From: JADHUC01 sp964617665
Lineage (GTDB): Bacteria > Planctomycetota > Planctomycetia > Pirellulales > Pirellulaceae
Assembly (NCBI GenBank): GCA_964617665.1
Contig: CAZUAH010000608.1
Location: 1-8,035 of the forward strand
DNA length: 8,035 nt
Reading direction: 5' to 3'
Shown: piece after piece, positions 1 to 7,123 of the stretch
Layout of the letters: every line of letters starts with the position of its first letter
Numbering within the stretch: position 1 is the first letter of the stretch
Translations under genes and position numbers: made by a program
The notes under the pieces: generated by a model
What the model was told of the DNA's origin: nothing
The model's input: the letters and a program-made list of their open reading frames with translations, nothing else
Databases searched by the model: none

Positions 1-598
1 CGTCCCTGAAAGAGTCTTTTGCGTCAAGGTGTTTCCTGGGTATTTTTTCTGTTGGCTTTTCGCTACGATCGCATACATTCTACGCCAAAGCCATAGGGCT
101 TTGTTTTCACGCTTGGCTTCTGTACCAGCCACGCTTGTTGTGATTGGGGTTCGAAATCCCGCTGCCGATTGTGTTATGGTTGCTTCGTCGAGTTCGGTCG
201 CAGTCGTTCTTTTCTCGGCGACTGCACCTCGAGCCATCCCTTCGTGAATCCGCTCCCTTTTGGCAAGCGGTCAGGCCGCACGGCTGACGCGGCGACCTCG
301 CACGGAATTTTTCGTTTCGACCATCCTGCGAGACCAAGACATTTACTCGTCTTGATGGTTCTCTTCGCCCTCCCGGGGAATGTCACAGTCCGGTAACCCC
401 ACCTTGAGCCACCCAAAACGGTTTTGTCACGTAAACGAATTCGGAGCACCGGCAAGTGAGCGACCGTTTCCCTACTTCTGTTGTCAAAAAACGGGCTTCC
501 TGTCCTGACGGTGTGTCCCAGAGAGACGTTCTCGGCGGTCGACGTTTCCGTTTCTTCGCTGCGCGGCGCCAGTTACGCACGGACCTGAACAGTACCTT
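1..598. other. Stretch without a supportable gene
   Basis: I see no convincing gene here. Reading frames are short, lack recognisable domains and have no good ribosome binding site. The stretch lies downstream of the kinase stop codon (TAG at 599-601, minus strand). It holds several small inverted repeats: CAAAGCC/GGCTTTG at 86-103, GCAGTCG/CGACTGC at 200-225, a GTCAG/CTGAC hairpin at 270-288, and CAAAAC/GTTTTG around 413-425. None makes a clear terminator for the kinase transcript on the minus strand. The sequence at 232-244 resembles the right end of the hairpin arrays at 5351 and 6646, and may be a decayed trace of one. Confidence 0.6.
86..107 (+). terminator. Weak terminator-like hairpin
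   Basis: A 7-base stem, CAAAGCC (86-92) pairing with GGCTTTG (97-103) around an ATAG loop, is followed directly by TTTT. It would fit a weak intrinsic terminator for a plus-strand gene ending left of the window. The stem is short and not very GC-rich, and no gene feeding it is visible, so the call is tentative. Confidence 0.35.
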
Positions 599-3500
599 CT
601 ATCGACCGAGCGGTACCGCTGACCTCGTCGAGTCGATGGTCGAGAGGGAAGCAGCTTCGGCAATCTGGAAGAGTCGTTCGGCAGGCTGTTCCAGCCGAGG
701 AAATAGCTCCCATACACGCCAGGAAGCGAGTTTCGTTGCGTCCCGATTGTCCAGTTTGTTGCCGCGCGGCTCAGTGGAAATAGATGTTTCGACTTTCGGC
801 GGCAAGGTCTCCGTGATCATCCATTTCCCGTCCGCGCTGTAGTCCACCAAGTGTAAAGGCGACCGATAGCGGATCGGTCGAGTGACCGGGAGGCTGGTGG
901 TCACATCCCAGATGCGGATACTTCCGTCGATGGTGCATACGAGCAACAGGCGTCCGTCCGCGGCAAATGCGGCCCGCGAGATACCAAGCGAGTTGTTGTT
1001 CATCGCTTGTGTGACCGGTTGGCCGCTGGTTACGTCCCAGACGCGCACCTCGCCTGGCGAGGATTTGTTTATGGTCACCCGCCACTTCCCCTCGGCGTGA
1101 ACACAGGCGTACTGCACGGGAAGCTCGATGGGCTCACGTAACAAGGCGAGAGACTCGTGCAATGCTTCGGACTGCATTCTGAGAACCGTCTTCATTCGCA
1201 ACTCGGAGCGATAGACCGTGTACGGGATTTGTCGAGTCTCTTTATGCCCGTTTGGGACGAGGGCGGTCCGACGCCGGAAGGACGTAACAGGAACAAACAC
1301 CATATACGGACCCGGCGCGAGTGTGAACGCCTCGACGGGCAGCGTCACCGGTTCCAGCGTGTCAGTCTGCCATGCTGCTTGTCCACCGGACCGCGCCGCC
1401 GCGATGATTGTCTGGCCGTCAGAGGCAAAGCCCACAACCGCGTCTTCCATATTGGCCGCCAGCGCGCGGCTCGCCCGGCGCAAACGCCCGAACTCCCACA
1501 GACGTGCCTCACTGTTTGCGCTGTAGTCACCCAGAACCAACAGATAGCAGCCGTTGGCGTCGAACTCTACGTGGGCTGGAGCGAACTTATGCGACCAGGG
1601 CGGTCCCATCGGCGTTCCCAGCTCCACGTTCCACATCCGGACGTATCCGCTATGCGTGGCAGCGTCTCCCAATACGCTGACGGCAGTCGCCAGAACCTCT
1701 CCATCTGGTGTGAACGCCATCGCAGACACGGCTGCCTCGTGCTCCAATGGCGGGGCAATTGGCTTTCCTGTAGCACAACTCCAGACCCTGATTAAGTACC
1801 TCTTGGCTCGGTGGTCGCAAGCTTCTGCAGCCACGCATGCTCCGTCCGGCGAGAACTTCACGACGCCTAGCGATTCGACCTCGTTTTCGGCCTCTTCGCG
1901 TCCGGGTCCCCACATCAAGAGACGCTGGTTGCGATTAACGTCCCAAACCTCCAAGAGGCGTGGAAGGCTTGGAGAGGCATCCGGCAGAGTCCGCAACACA
2001 GCCAGCCGCGAAGCATCTGGACTGAAGATGACTCTGTGTACATCTGGACCAACGTCCAGGGTTGCAGTGGTATCGCCCGAAGCAGCATCAAGAACTAACA
2101 ACTTCGTTGCATCATGCGCTCTCTCAGGCGATCTGGCCACCAAGCGGCGCCCATTCGGACTGATCGCAAGAGGGTGCCGTCCGGCGTCCGATCGTACTTC
2201 TTTCACCAGGGGGCCGTTTTGCCACCAACTGAGCCTTCCATCGTCAAGGCATGCCAAGCCCGTCGTATCGCCGGTGAAACAGGCTTGCCTGATCTGGTCG
2301 TCATACGCAAACGGTTCGCCTTCACCCGTGGAAAGGTCCCAAAGCTGCACGGCCTTGGTCGTGACGGTCATCAGCAGACGGTCATCAGGGCTGAAGGCGA
2401 TTCGCAGCACGGCGTAGATCGAATCAGCTGAGCTGGCGTCCGCCTCGGTCGTTGCTTGCTCCGTTGCATCAGCCAGGTCCTTTGTTTTCCATTCGAGGAC
2501 CGCCTTCCCTGTGGCCAACTCGTAAACCACGACTTCGCCGTGGTGGCCGCCGGTGGCGGCGAGACGCCCATCGTGGCTGAACGCGGCCGCTCGCACGCCC
2601 GGCCAGACGTGTGACAGCGGCTGATGCTGAAGAGCCGAGGCCATCCGCATTCGGTTGACTTCGTGTTGCCAGTCGATCTGACGCTTGACCGCTTCGTCCA
2701 GTCCGGGGGCGTCGGTCGCCTCGTGGGCCACTTGGTCCGAAGTCCGCAAGGCGTCGGCCAGCCAAATCAGCATCCCCGACTCGTTGCCAGTGTCGAAAGC
2801 CTGCCACGCGTTGCGTACACTCTCCAGAGCCTGTTGTTGCAGTAACAGGAGACGCTGGCGGGCCTCCTCGATTCGAGCTGACCGTTCCTGTTCGGCCAAC
2901 TTCGTCTTCTCATTGGCGAGATCGGTCGCCTCTTGCTCAGCCTCCTCGGCTTGCTCTGCTCGACGGCCCGCAGTAATCGCAAAATGCGTGGAGAACACAA
3001 TGCCCAACAGAAGAGAAACGGCCAAAGCCGCCAACAAGCCAGCCACTACCGGATTCCGTCGGCACCAACGCCAGACACGGGCCGTACTACTAATGGGACG
3101 GGCCTGGATTGGTTTGCTGTCAAGGAAACGCCGCGATTCCTCAACTACTTCTTTGGCGGTCTGATAGCGATGACCGGCATCCTTATCGAGACACTTCAAA
3201 CAGATGGTCTCCAAGTCGCGCGGTAGTTTGGTATTCAACCGCCTTGGTGGGATCGGTTCCTGCTTCAGAACCTGCATCAATGTGTCGAATGCGTTGCCTG
3301 CTTGAAACGGCGGTCGGCCTGTGAGCAACTCGTACAGGATTGCCCCCAACGAGTAAACGTCCGAAGGGGGGCCGATAGCGTCCACGTTTCCTTCGGCCTG
3401 TTCCGGAGGCATGTAACTGGGCGTGCCCAGGATCTGCCCAGTGGCGGTTAGCCCCGCATCGGTCTGTATCTGCTTCGCCAATCCAAAGTCGGTGACGCGG

Positions 3501-4552
3501 GGACGCCCATTACCGTCCACTAGAACATTGGCAGGCTTCAGGTCGCGGTGGATGATTCCCTGCTCGTGAGCATAAGCAACGGCCTCGGCTATAGCGTTGA
3601 CCAGTTCGGCCGCCTCGCGCGGCGGTAGCGGACCATCCGCGACGCGTTGTTTCAGGCTCTGCCCGTCCACGTAACCCATGGAGAAATAATGGCGTCCGTC
3701 TACTTGCCCAACGTCGTACACGGGCACGATGCCGGGGTGATCCAGATTTGCCGCTGCTTGAGCTTCGCTGCAGAACCTCTGCACCTCCTCGTCTCCGGCC
3801 ATCTGTCCGCTGAGGATCATCTTCAGCGCCACCGTCCGGTTGGCTTGCTTCTGCCGGGCTTTGTACACCACCCCCATACCGCCTCGGGCGATCTCCTCCA
3901 GCAGAACATAATCGCCGAACTCTGTATTGTCCGGCTGCAATGCGCCCTTCTCGTGCTTTAACTGCAACGAGGTATCGTAGGCTTGCGTTGTGTCAATCAC
4001 CGACTGCTTCTCGTCGGCAGCACCGCCCGCCCGCGGCCTCGGAACGCTGCCCTGCGAGATCTCGCTGTCCACCTCATACAGTTCTTCCAGCAAGCCCGGT
4101 GAATGCTCACGAAAGCGGCTTTCGTAGGAATCGTGGCTCGGCCGATCGCCCCAGAGCCAACGCACACGGTACTCGAATACAATGACCTCTTCCGGTAGTC
4201 GATCCAGAGTGCCCAGCGCCGGAAAACAGCGGGCGTAATCCTCCAAGCACGGACGATCCGGCAAGGCAGCCGAACTGGTGTCGCCGGGTCTTTCCTCCTC
4301 GTGCGTGACGATCTCATCCGATCGCTCGGCACTCGCACTCCAGCGATGTTCCAAGTCGATCATCACCAGTTCCAGCAAGAACCGCCGCGCTGTATTGTCG
4401 CTTTCTTCTGATGGAATATGGCCAACATAGTCTTCGATGCGTGGCTGCTCGCCCGCCTGCCACGCGGCTTCGAAACGGTCGGCCAGCGTGTCGATATCGA
4501 CGCGTAAGGACCGTCCGCGTGGGCCTTCAGGTTCGGTTGGGTCTCGACTCAT
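599..4552 (-). CDS. Membrane-anchored Ser/Thr protein kinase with C-terminal WD40 repeats
   Basis: Predicted 1317-residue Hanks-type Ser/Thr kinase. The N-terminal ~210 residues are the acidic region often seen in planctomycete kinases, with two related motifs (PRIEDYV, PCLEDYA). The kinase domain spans about 214-485: glycine loop ARGGMGVVYKAR (~222-233), catalytic lysine in VALKM (~244), HRDLKPANV (~335-343, catalytic Asp ~337), DFG (~355-357), and MPPEQ in place of APE (~381-385). All key catalytic residues are present. A hydrophobic segment at ~501-525 should be a single membrane span; a charged, probably coiled-coil stretch follows (~530-585). From ~645 to the end come about ten degenerate WD40 repeats (FSPDG/FSPDD and VWD/LWD motifs), presumably an outside sensing or scaffold propeller. 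The ATG at 4552 is preferred over one 21 bases upstream because it makes an ATGA overlap with the sigma gene stop and has GAGG upstream. The ligand is unknown. Inferred role: sensor kinase controlling the adjacent sigma factor. Confidence 0.95.
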   Translation of the reverse strand: MSRDPTEPEGPRGRSLRVDIDTLADRFEAAWQAGEQPRIEDYVGHIPSEESDNTARRFLLELVMIDLEHRWSASAERSDEIVTHEEERPGDTSSAALPDRPCLEDYARCFPALGTLDRLPEEVIVFEYRVRWLWGDRPSHDSYESRFREHSPGLLEELYEVDSEISQGSVPRPRAGGAADEKQSVIDTTQAYDTSLQLKHEKGALQPDNTEFGDYVLLEEIARGGMGVVYKARQKQANRTVALKMILSGQMAGDEEVQRFCSEAQAAANLDHPGIVPVYDVGQVDGRHYFSMGYVDGQSLKQRVADGPLPPREAAELVNAIAEAVAYAHEQGIIHRDLKPANVLVDGNGRPRVTDFGLAKQIQTDAGLTATGQILGTPSYMPPEQAEGNVDAIGPPSDVYSLGAILYELLTGRPPFQAGNAFDTLMQVLKQEPIPPRRLNTKLPRDLETICLKCLDKDAGHRYQTAKEVVEESRRFLDSKPIQARPISSTARVWRWCRRNPVVAGLLAALAVSLLLGIVFSTHFAITAGRRAEQAEEAEQEATDLANEKTKLAEQERSARIEEARQRLLLLQQQALESVRNAWQAFDTGNESGMLIWLADALRTSDQVAHEATDAPGLDEAVKRQIDWQHEVNRMRMASALQHQPLSHVWPGVRAAAFSHDGRLAATGGHHGEVVVYELATGKAVLEWKTKDLADATEQATTEADASSADSIYAVLRIAFSPDDRLLMTVTTKAVQLWDLSTGEGEPFAYDDQIRQACFTGDTTGLACLDDGRLSWWQNGPLVKEVRSDAGRHPLAISPNGRRLVARSPERAHDATKLLVLDAASGDTTATLDVGPDVHRVIFSPDASRLAVLRTLPDASPSLPRLLEVWDVNRNQRLLMWGPGREEAENEVESLGVVKFSPDGACVAAEACDHRAKRYLIRVWSCATGKPIAPPLEHEAAVSAMAFTPDGEVLATAVSVLGDAATHSGYVRMWNVELGTPMGPPWSHKFAPAHVEFDANGCYLLVLGDYSANSEARLWEFGRLRRASRALAANMEDAVVGFASDGQTIIAAARSGGQAAWQTDTLEPVTLPVEAFTLAPGPYMVFVPVTSFRRRTALVPNGHKETRQIPYTVYRSELRMKTVLRMQSEALHESLALLREPIELPVQYACVHAEGKWRVTINKSSPGEVRVWDVTSGQPVTQAMNNNSLGISRAAFAADGRLLLVCTIDGSIRIWDVTTSLPVTRPIRYRSPLHLVDYSADGKWMITETLPPKVETSISTEPRGNKLDNRDATKLASWRVWELFPRLEQPAERLFQIAEAASLSTIDSTRSAVPLGR

Positions 4553-5154
4553 TCGCTCGCCTCTGCCGCCCACTTATCGCGGATGTTCTCCAGCTTGCGT
4601 TGAACGGTTCGCAGTCCGCAATCCAGCCGTTTGGCTATCTCCAAGTCCGTGTGACCTTCGAGCTTCAGAAGAACGATTTGACGGTGCCGATCATCGTCAA
4701 GCCGTGCGAGGAGGTGTTCGCATTCGTCCGTCACCTGGGCGGCCAATTCGGGCGTCGGTTCGCTGCCCAACGCGCCGTCGATTCCACCTGCGCCGTCGTT
4801 TGTGTCGGGACGTGCAAACACGGACTCCCCCCGGACGTTGCCGCCGCCTCGCTTCTCTGCATCTTCGCGACGAAGGTACTGGCCCGCTTTGCGAAGCGTG
4901 ATGGTGATCAGCACCTTCCACAGATCGTTACGGTCGTCCAGGCGCGGAAAATGCCCATCGTTCAGTCTCTGGTAGAAACTGTTGAACGCACTCACTACCG
5001 CGTCTTCTTCATCGGCGACACGACGTCGGTCGCCCAGCTTGCGGCGTGCATGCGAAAGGAGTTGCGAGTAGTATCGCTCCCAAATCTTCTGGACCGCCAG
5101 TTCATCGCCCTCGGCCAGCCCTCGAATCCACTTTGTTACGTCATCGTCGCTCAT
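4549..5154 (-). CDS. ECF-type RNA polymerase sigma factor
   Basis: Predicted 201-residue extracytoplasmic-function sigma-70 factor, of the type seen in planctomycetes beside Ser/Thr kinases. Region 2 covers about residues 5-105, with the acidic DEEDAVVSAFNSFY stretch (~48-61) at the position of region 2.2 and LWKVLITITLRKAGQYLRRE (~79-98) matching regions 2.3-2.4. A polar linker (~103-140) leads to region 4 (~145-196), where GHTDLEIAKRLDCGLRTVQR (~167-186) is the helix-turn-helix that would contact the -35 element. The ATG at 5154 is chosen because GGGAGCGGGT precedes it. A longer in-frame start at 5352 would add 66 residues unlike any sigma factor and would cross the promoter. The stop overlaps the kinase start (ATGA), implying translational coupling. 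No anti-sigma gene is adjacent. In the known EcfP/PpkA pair of Vibrio, phosphorylation by a kinase activates the sigma factor; similar control here is inference. Confidence 0.93.
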   Translation of the reverse strand: MSDDDVTKWIRGLAEGDELAVQKIWERYYSQLLSHARRKLGDRRRVADEEDAVVSAFNSFYQRLNDGHFPRLDDRNDLWKVLITITLRKAGQYLRREDAEKRGGGNVRGESVFARPDTNDGAGGIDGALGSEPTPELAAQVTDECEHLLARLDDDRHRQIVLLKLEGHTDLEIAKRLDCGLRTVQRKLENIRDKWAAEASE

Positions 5155-5164
5155 ACCCGCTCCC
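5155..5164 (-). promoter_or_regulatory. Ribosome binding site of the sigma factor gene
   Basis: On the minus strand the sequence GGGAGCGGGT directly precedes the ATG at 5154, placing a GGGAG-like Shine-Dalgarno core about 6 bases upstream. It supports the 201-residue start over the longer upstream start. Confidence 0.6.
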
Positions 5165-5200
5165 AGTGACGCCAATCGGATCAACAGAATTGATGGCAAG

Positions 5201-5228
5201 ATTATATCAGCGGCTCCGCGCCCCGCAA
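5201..5228 (-). promoter_or_regulatory. Extended -10 promoter for the sigma-kinase operon
   Basis: On the minus strand there is a perfect TATAAT (5206-5201) preceded by TGA, giving the extended -10 form TGnTATAAT. A weak -35 candidate, TTGCGG (5228-5223), lies 16 bases further upstream. Transcription would begin near 5194, leaving a leader of about 40 bases before the ATG at 5154. This looks like a housekeeping sigma-70 promoter, so basal expression of the operon should not require the ECF factor itself. Confidence 0.65.
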
Positions 5229-5579
5229 CATTCAGCGGATGTTCCGGGATGACGCCGTCGCGTGCGAGCCAGCGTGGCCGGGGCTTGAGTGACCGGTGCG
5301 TTTGGGAAGCAGGCGCCGGCCATTTCCGGCCGTTGTTCGCCACTGGGGACAATAGCCCCGTCGTTTACGGCGGCGTGTTTTCTGTCCCGCAGGGACGGCT
5401 GAATCGTTGCAGGGTAATGGCGTCTGACAGATTCAGTCGTCCCTACGGGACTAAGATCCGTCTGTTCTTGCATCCGTTCCCACCAGTTAACTGGTGGGCT
5501 ACCGTCGATGGTCCCTACGGGACCCAGGATGCGCGGACGACAAGGATGCCAAGCCCCACCCGGGGCGATCGCATGTAAG

Positions 5580-5626
5580 CCCAGGGTACAGCGACGTGAG
5601 GGAAACGAACGTCGCGGAACCCTGGG
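5580..5626 (+). repeat. Large two-part hairpin, forward module (copy A)
   Basis: The outer stem CCCAGGGT (5580-5587) pairs with ACCCTGGG (5619-5626). The inner stem GCGACGT (5591-5597) pairs with ACGTCGC (5609-5615) around a purine-rich loop, GAGGGAAACGA. Short asymmetric internal loops separate the stems. Copy B at 6970-7016 differs by one base, in the internal loop. Confidence 0.8.
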
Positions 5627-5733
5627 TGACGGGGACGATTCACGCCAAAGCCCCAACGGGGCGTCCCTAACTGCGAACGACGCCGGTGATTAGAGCCGGC
5701 CCGTTGGGCCTATCGCTATCATTTGACTCTTCT

Positions 5734-5781
5734 CCCAGGGTTTCGCGACGGCCGCCGTCGCGTTCGTCGCTGCACCCTGGG
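5734..5781 (-). repeat. Large two-part hairpin, inverted module (copy A)
   Basis: The outer stem CCCAGGGT (5734-5741) pairs with ACCCTGGG (5774-5781). The inner stem CGCGACGG (5744-5751) pairs with CCGTCGCG (5755-5762) around CCG. Read on the minus strand it starts CAGCCCAGGGTGCAGCGACG, matching the forward module at 5578-5597 except for short differences. The two large hairpins of one array are therefore inverted copies of each other. Confidence 0.8.
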
Positions 5782-5884
5782 CTGACATAGGGTCATCCCT
5801 TCGGGATTCTCTACGTCCAGGCTCGACCACCCTGAGACGCTACGACGGACCACCGTCGAGTTTTCTCCACAAATCGTGAATTCC

Positions 5885-5924
5885 GTGGCGCGTTGCCCGC
5901 GGCGTCTGCAATGTATTGGTAGTG
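5885..5924 (+). promoter_or_regulatory. Conserved 40-base upstream block, copy A
   Basis: GTGGCGCGTTGC, nine variable bases, CTGCAATGTA, two variable bases, GGTAGTG. The same arrangement, with identical spacing, stands at 7261-7300 before another small exported-protein gene; 31 of 40 positions agree. It ends 47 bases before the ATG at 5972. Between it and the array (5811-5884) similarity to the second copy is weak. Its location suggests a shared promoter or operator. I cannot assign it to a sigma class: there is no good TTGACA/TATAAT pair and no sigma-54 signature with proper spacing. A conserved RNA leader or recombination site is also possible. Confidence 0.55.
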
Positions 5925-5971
5925 AGCCGGCCGGCTGACACAATCAAACAACAGAATTGGGAGAAAGAACG

Positions 5972-6448
5972 ATGAAGACTCGAATGATTTCCACCGCGCT
6001 TGTCGTTGTTGCCATCGCCACCGCGTTGGGCATTGGGTCCGGCCCAACCGAGAAAGCGGCCTTTGGTCAGTGGTCTACCATGACACTGGAGCTTCGCAAC
6101 GATTCGCGTTACACAGTGGAGTATCGAATACGTTTTTTGGGACCTCGCTGTCTCGAGAAGGCCTGGGATGTCGAACGCCTGGGAGCAAACCGCTACGCTC
6201 GCTACGAAGCAAGTGAATACCTTTACCAAAGAAGTAACAAGACAATCTTCTTTAGCATCCGCTTCAGCAATGGCAGGGGTCTATGGAGAGAAGTGACGTT
6301 TAGGGGAAAGGACAAGCCCGCCGAAGTCCGCGAACAACTTCCCAACGGAACTTGGGTATCCAATACCCAGGTACCGCCACAATACGGGCGGACGGCCCTC
6401 CTCGCGTCTTTCGTGGAACGCGGCGGTGGTATCGAACTCAAATGGTGA
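5972..6448 (+). CDS. Small exported protein of unknown function
   Basis: Predicted 158-residue protein that I do not recognise. The N-terminus has a charged start (MKTRM), a hydrophobic core (~6-22, ISTALVVVAIATALGIG) and a possible signal peptidase site after AFG (~30-32), so export is likely. The mature part (~33-158) alternates short hydrophobic and charged stretches, as expected for beta strands (TMTLELRN, YTVEYRIRFLG, TIFFSIRFSN). It is rich in Arg and aromatics and has one cysteine (~64). The ATG at 5972 is preferred over a TTG at 5957 because GGGAGAAAG lies just upstream. The gene stands alone between the conserved block at 5885-5924 and a terminator at 6549. It shows no similarity to the exported protein at 7362, although the upstream DNA of both is duplicated. 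A secreted, periplasmic or surface-associated protein is the most that can be said. Confidence 0.75.
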   Translation: MKTRMISTALVVVAIATALGIGSGPTEKAAFGQWSTMTLELRNDSRYTVEYRIRFLGPRCLEKAWDVERLGANRYARYEASEYLYQRSNKTIFFSIRFSNGRGLWREVTFRGKDKPAEVREQLPNGTWVSNTQVPPQYGRTALLASFVERGGGIELKW

Positions 6449-6548
6449 TGGGTCAATCCAATTGGCCGGCTGGGTGGCCGGGGCTGGACCGAAGGGAAGC
6501 CTCGGCCTGGAGACCGCCTCCAGTAGCGAATGCAACGCACACCGCCAA

Positions 6549-6578
6549 GCCGCCGGGACCAGCCCCGGCGGCTTTTTT
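6549..6578 (+). terminator. Rho-independent terminator
   Basis: The stem GCCGCCGGG (6549-6557) pairs perfectly with CCCGGCGGC (6564-6572) around a six-base loop (ACCAGC) and is followed by six T residues (6573-6578). It lies about 100 bases after the stop codon at 6448, so the exported-protein gene at 5972 is probably transcribed alone and separated from array copy B. Confidence 0.9.
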
Positions 6579-6727
6579 CGTTCTTGATGGATTGAAGGGG
6601 GAAACAAGCGACGGTGATTGATGGGCGTTATTCACGGAATGCGATATTAGCCCCGTCGTTCACGGCGGGCATGGATGCGACGCCCGCCCCAGAACCATCA
6701 CTGTCCCGTAGGGACATTCGATGGTAG

Positions 6728-6747
6728 CCCAGCGATTCATCGCTGGG
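6728..6747. repeat. Hairpin unique to array copy B
   Basis: CCCAGCGA (6728-6735) pairs with TCGCTGGG (6740-6747) around TTCA, an eight-base perfect stem. With GGCGGGC/GCCCGCC (6664-6670, 6682-6688) and GTCCC-GTA-GGGAC (6703-6715) it forms the segment missing from copy A. Confidence 0.75.
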
Positions 6748-6969
6748 TACGCAGGTCCGAAAGCGATCAACCGAGTCCCGTAGGGACGGCTGAATCGTTG
6801 CAGGGGAATGGCGCCCAGAAGATTCAGTCGTCCCTACGGGACTAACATCCGTCTGTTCTTGCATCCGTTCCCACCAGTGAACTGGTGGGCTACCGTCGAT
6901 GGTCCCTCCGGGACCCAGGATGCGCGGACGACAAGGATACCCAGCCCCGACGGGGCGATCGTATGCCAG

Positions 6970-7016
6970 CCCAGGGTGCAGCGACGTGAGGGAAACGAAC
7001 GTCGCGGAACCCTGGG
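6970..7016 (+). repeat. Large two-part hairpin, forward module (copy B)
   Basis: Outer stem CCCAGGGT/ACCCTGGG (6970-6977, 7009-7016) and inner stem GCGACGT/ACGTCGC (6981-6987, 6999-7005), with the same loop as copy A. The only change across the hairpin is A to G at 6978, in the internal loop. Confidence 0.8.
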
Positions 7017-7123
7017 TGACGCGGACGATTCACGCCAAAGCCCCAACGGGGCGTCCCTAATCTTGAAAGACACGGGCGATTAGGACCGGCCCGTTGGGCC
7101 TCCCGCTCCTGTTTGACTATTTC

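Larger units (their letters stand above)
5351..5810. repeat. Hairpin array, copy A
   Basis: A dense series of inverted repeats between the divergent transcription units, repeated at 6646-7198. In order: AGCCCCGTCGTTTACGGCGG (5354-5373); GTCCC-GCA-GGGAC (5384-5396); a 14-base stem GGGACGGCTGAATC/GATTCAGTCGTCCC (5392-5405 and 5430-5443); GTCCC-TAC-GGGAC (5439-5451); the perfect 20-base palindrome centred on GTTAAC (5479-5498); GTCCC-TAC-GGGAC (5511-5523); GCCCC-ACCC-GGGGC (5553-5566); a large hairpin (5580-5626); GCCCC-AAC-GGGGC (5650-5662); GGCCC-GTT-GGGCC (5698-5710); a second large hairpin (5734-5781); ATCCC-TTC-GGGAT (5795-5807). From 5384 the array is about 90% identical by eye to 6775-7198, with one single-base gap. 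It encodes no credible protein. It could be DNA-level repeats, structured RNA, or both. I do not recognise a named family. Confidence 0.85.

Noticed and set aside
1..20. CGTCCCTGAAAGA at the window start as the edge of another array copy
   Set aside because: It resembles CGTCCCTAATCTTGAAAGA in array B for only a few bases, and the following sequence shows no further array elements.
146..160. tRNA T-arm-like sequence GGGGTTCGAAATCCC
   Set aside because: The expected acceptor strand, D-arm and anticodon arm are missing upstream, so it is not a tRNA.
486..491. T tract on the minus strand as a terminator for the kinase transcript
   Set aside because: A run of six T is present on the minus strand, but no stable GC-rich stem precedes it.
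383..598. In-frame continuation of the kinase beyond its TAG stop
   Set aside because: About 70 further codons are open after the stop, but the translation (Arg/Lys-rich, then featureless) has no WD40 character, so neither readthrough nor a disrupted longer kinase is supported.
1554..2417. Plus-strand open frame of 287 codons inside the kinase gene
   Set aside because: It is antisense to the WD40 region and of low complexity (Ser/Arg/Ala), as expected for a shadow frame in GC-rich coding DNA.
4411..5169. Plus-strand open frame of 252 codons
   Set aside because: It is antisense to the sigma factor and the start of the kinase, with no recognisable domain. It is a shadow of well-supported minus-strand genes.
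5207..5656. Minus-strand open frame of 149 codons through array copy A
   Set aside because: It is composed of hairpin repeats, has no domain, and related peptides appear in both copies and both strands because the DNA is palindromic. The long frame is a by-product of GC-rich repeats.
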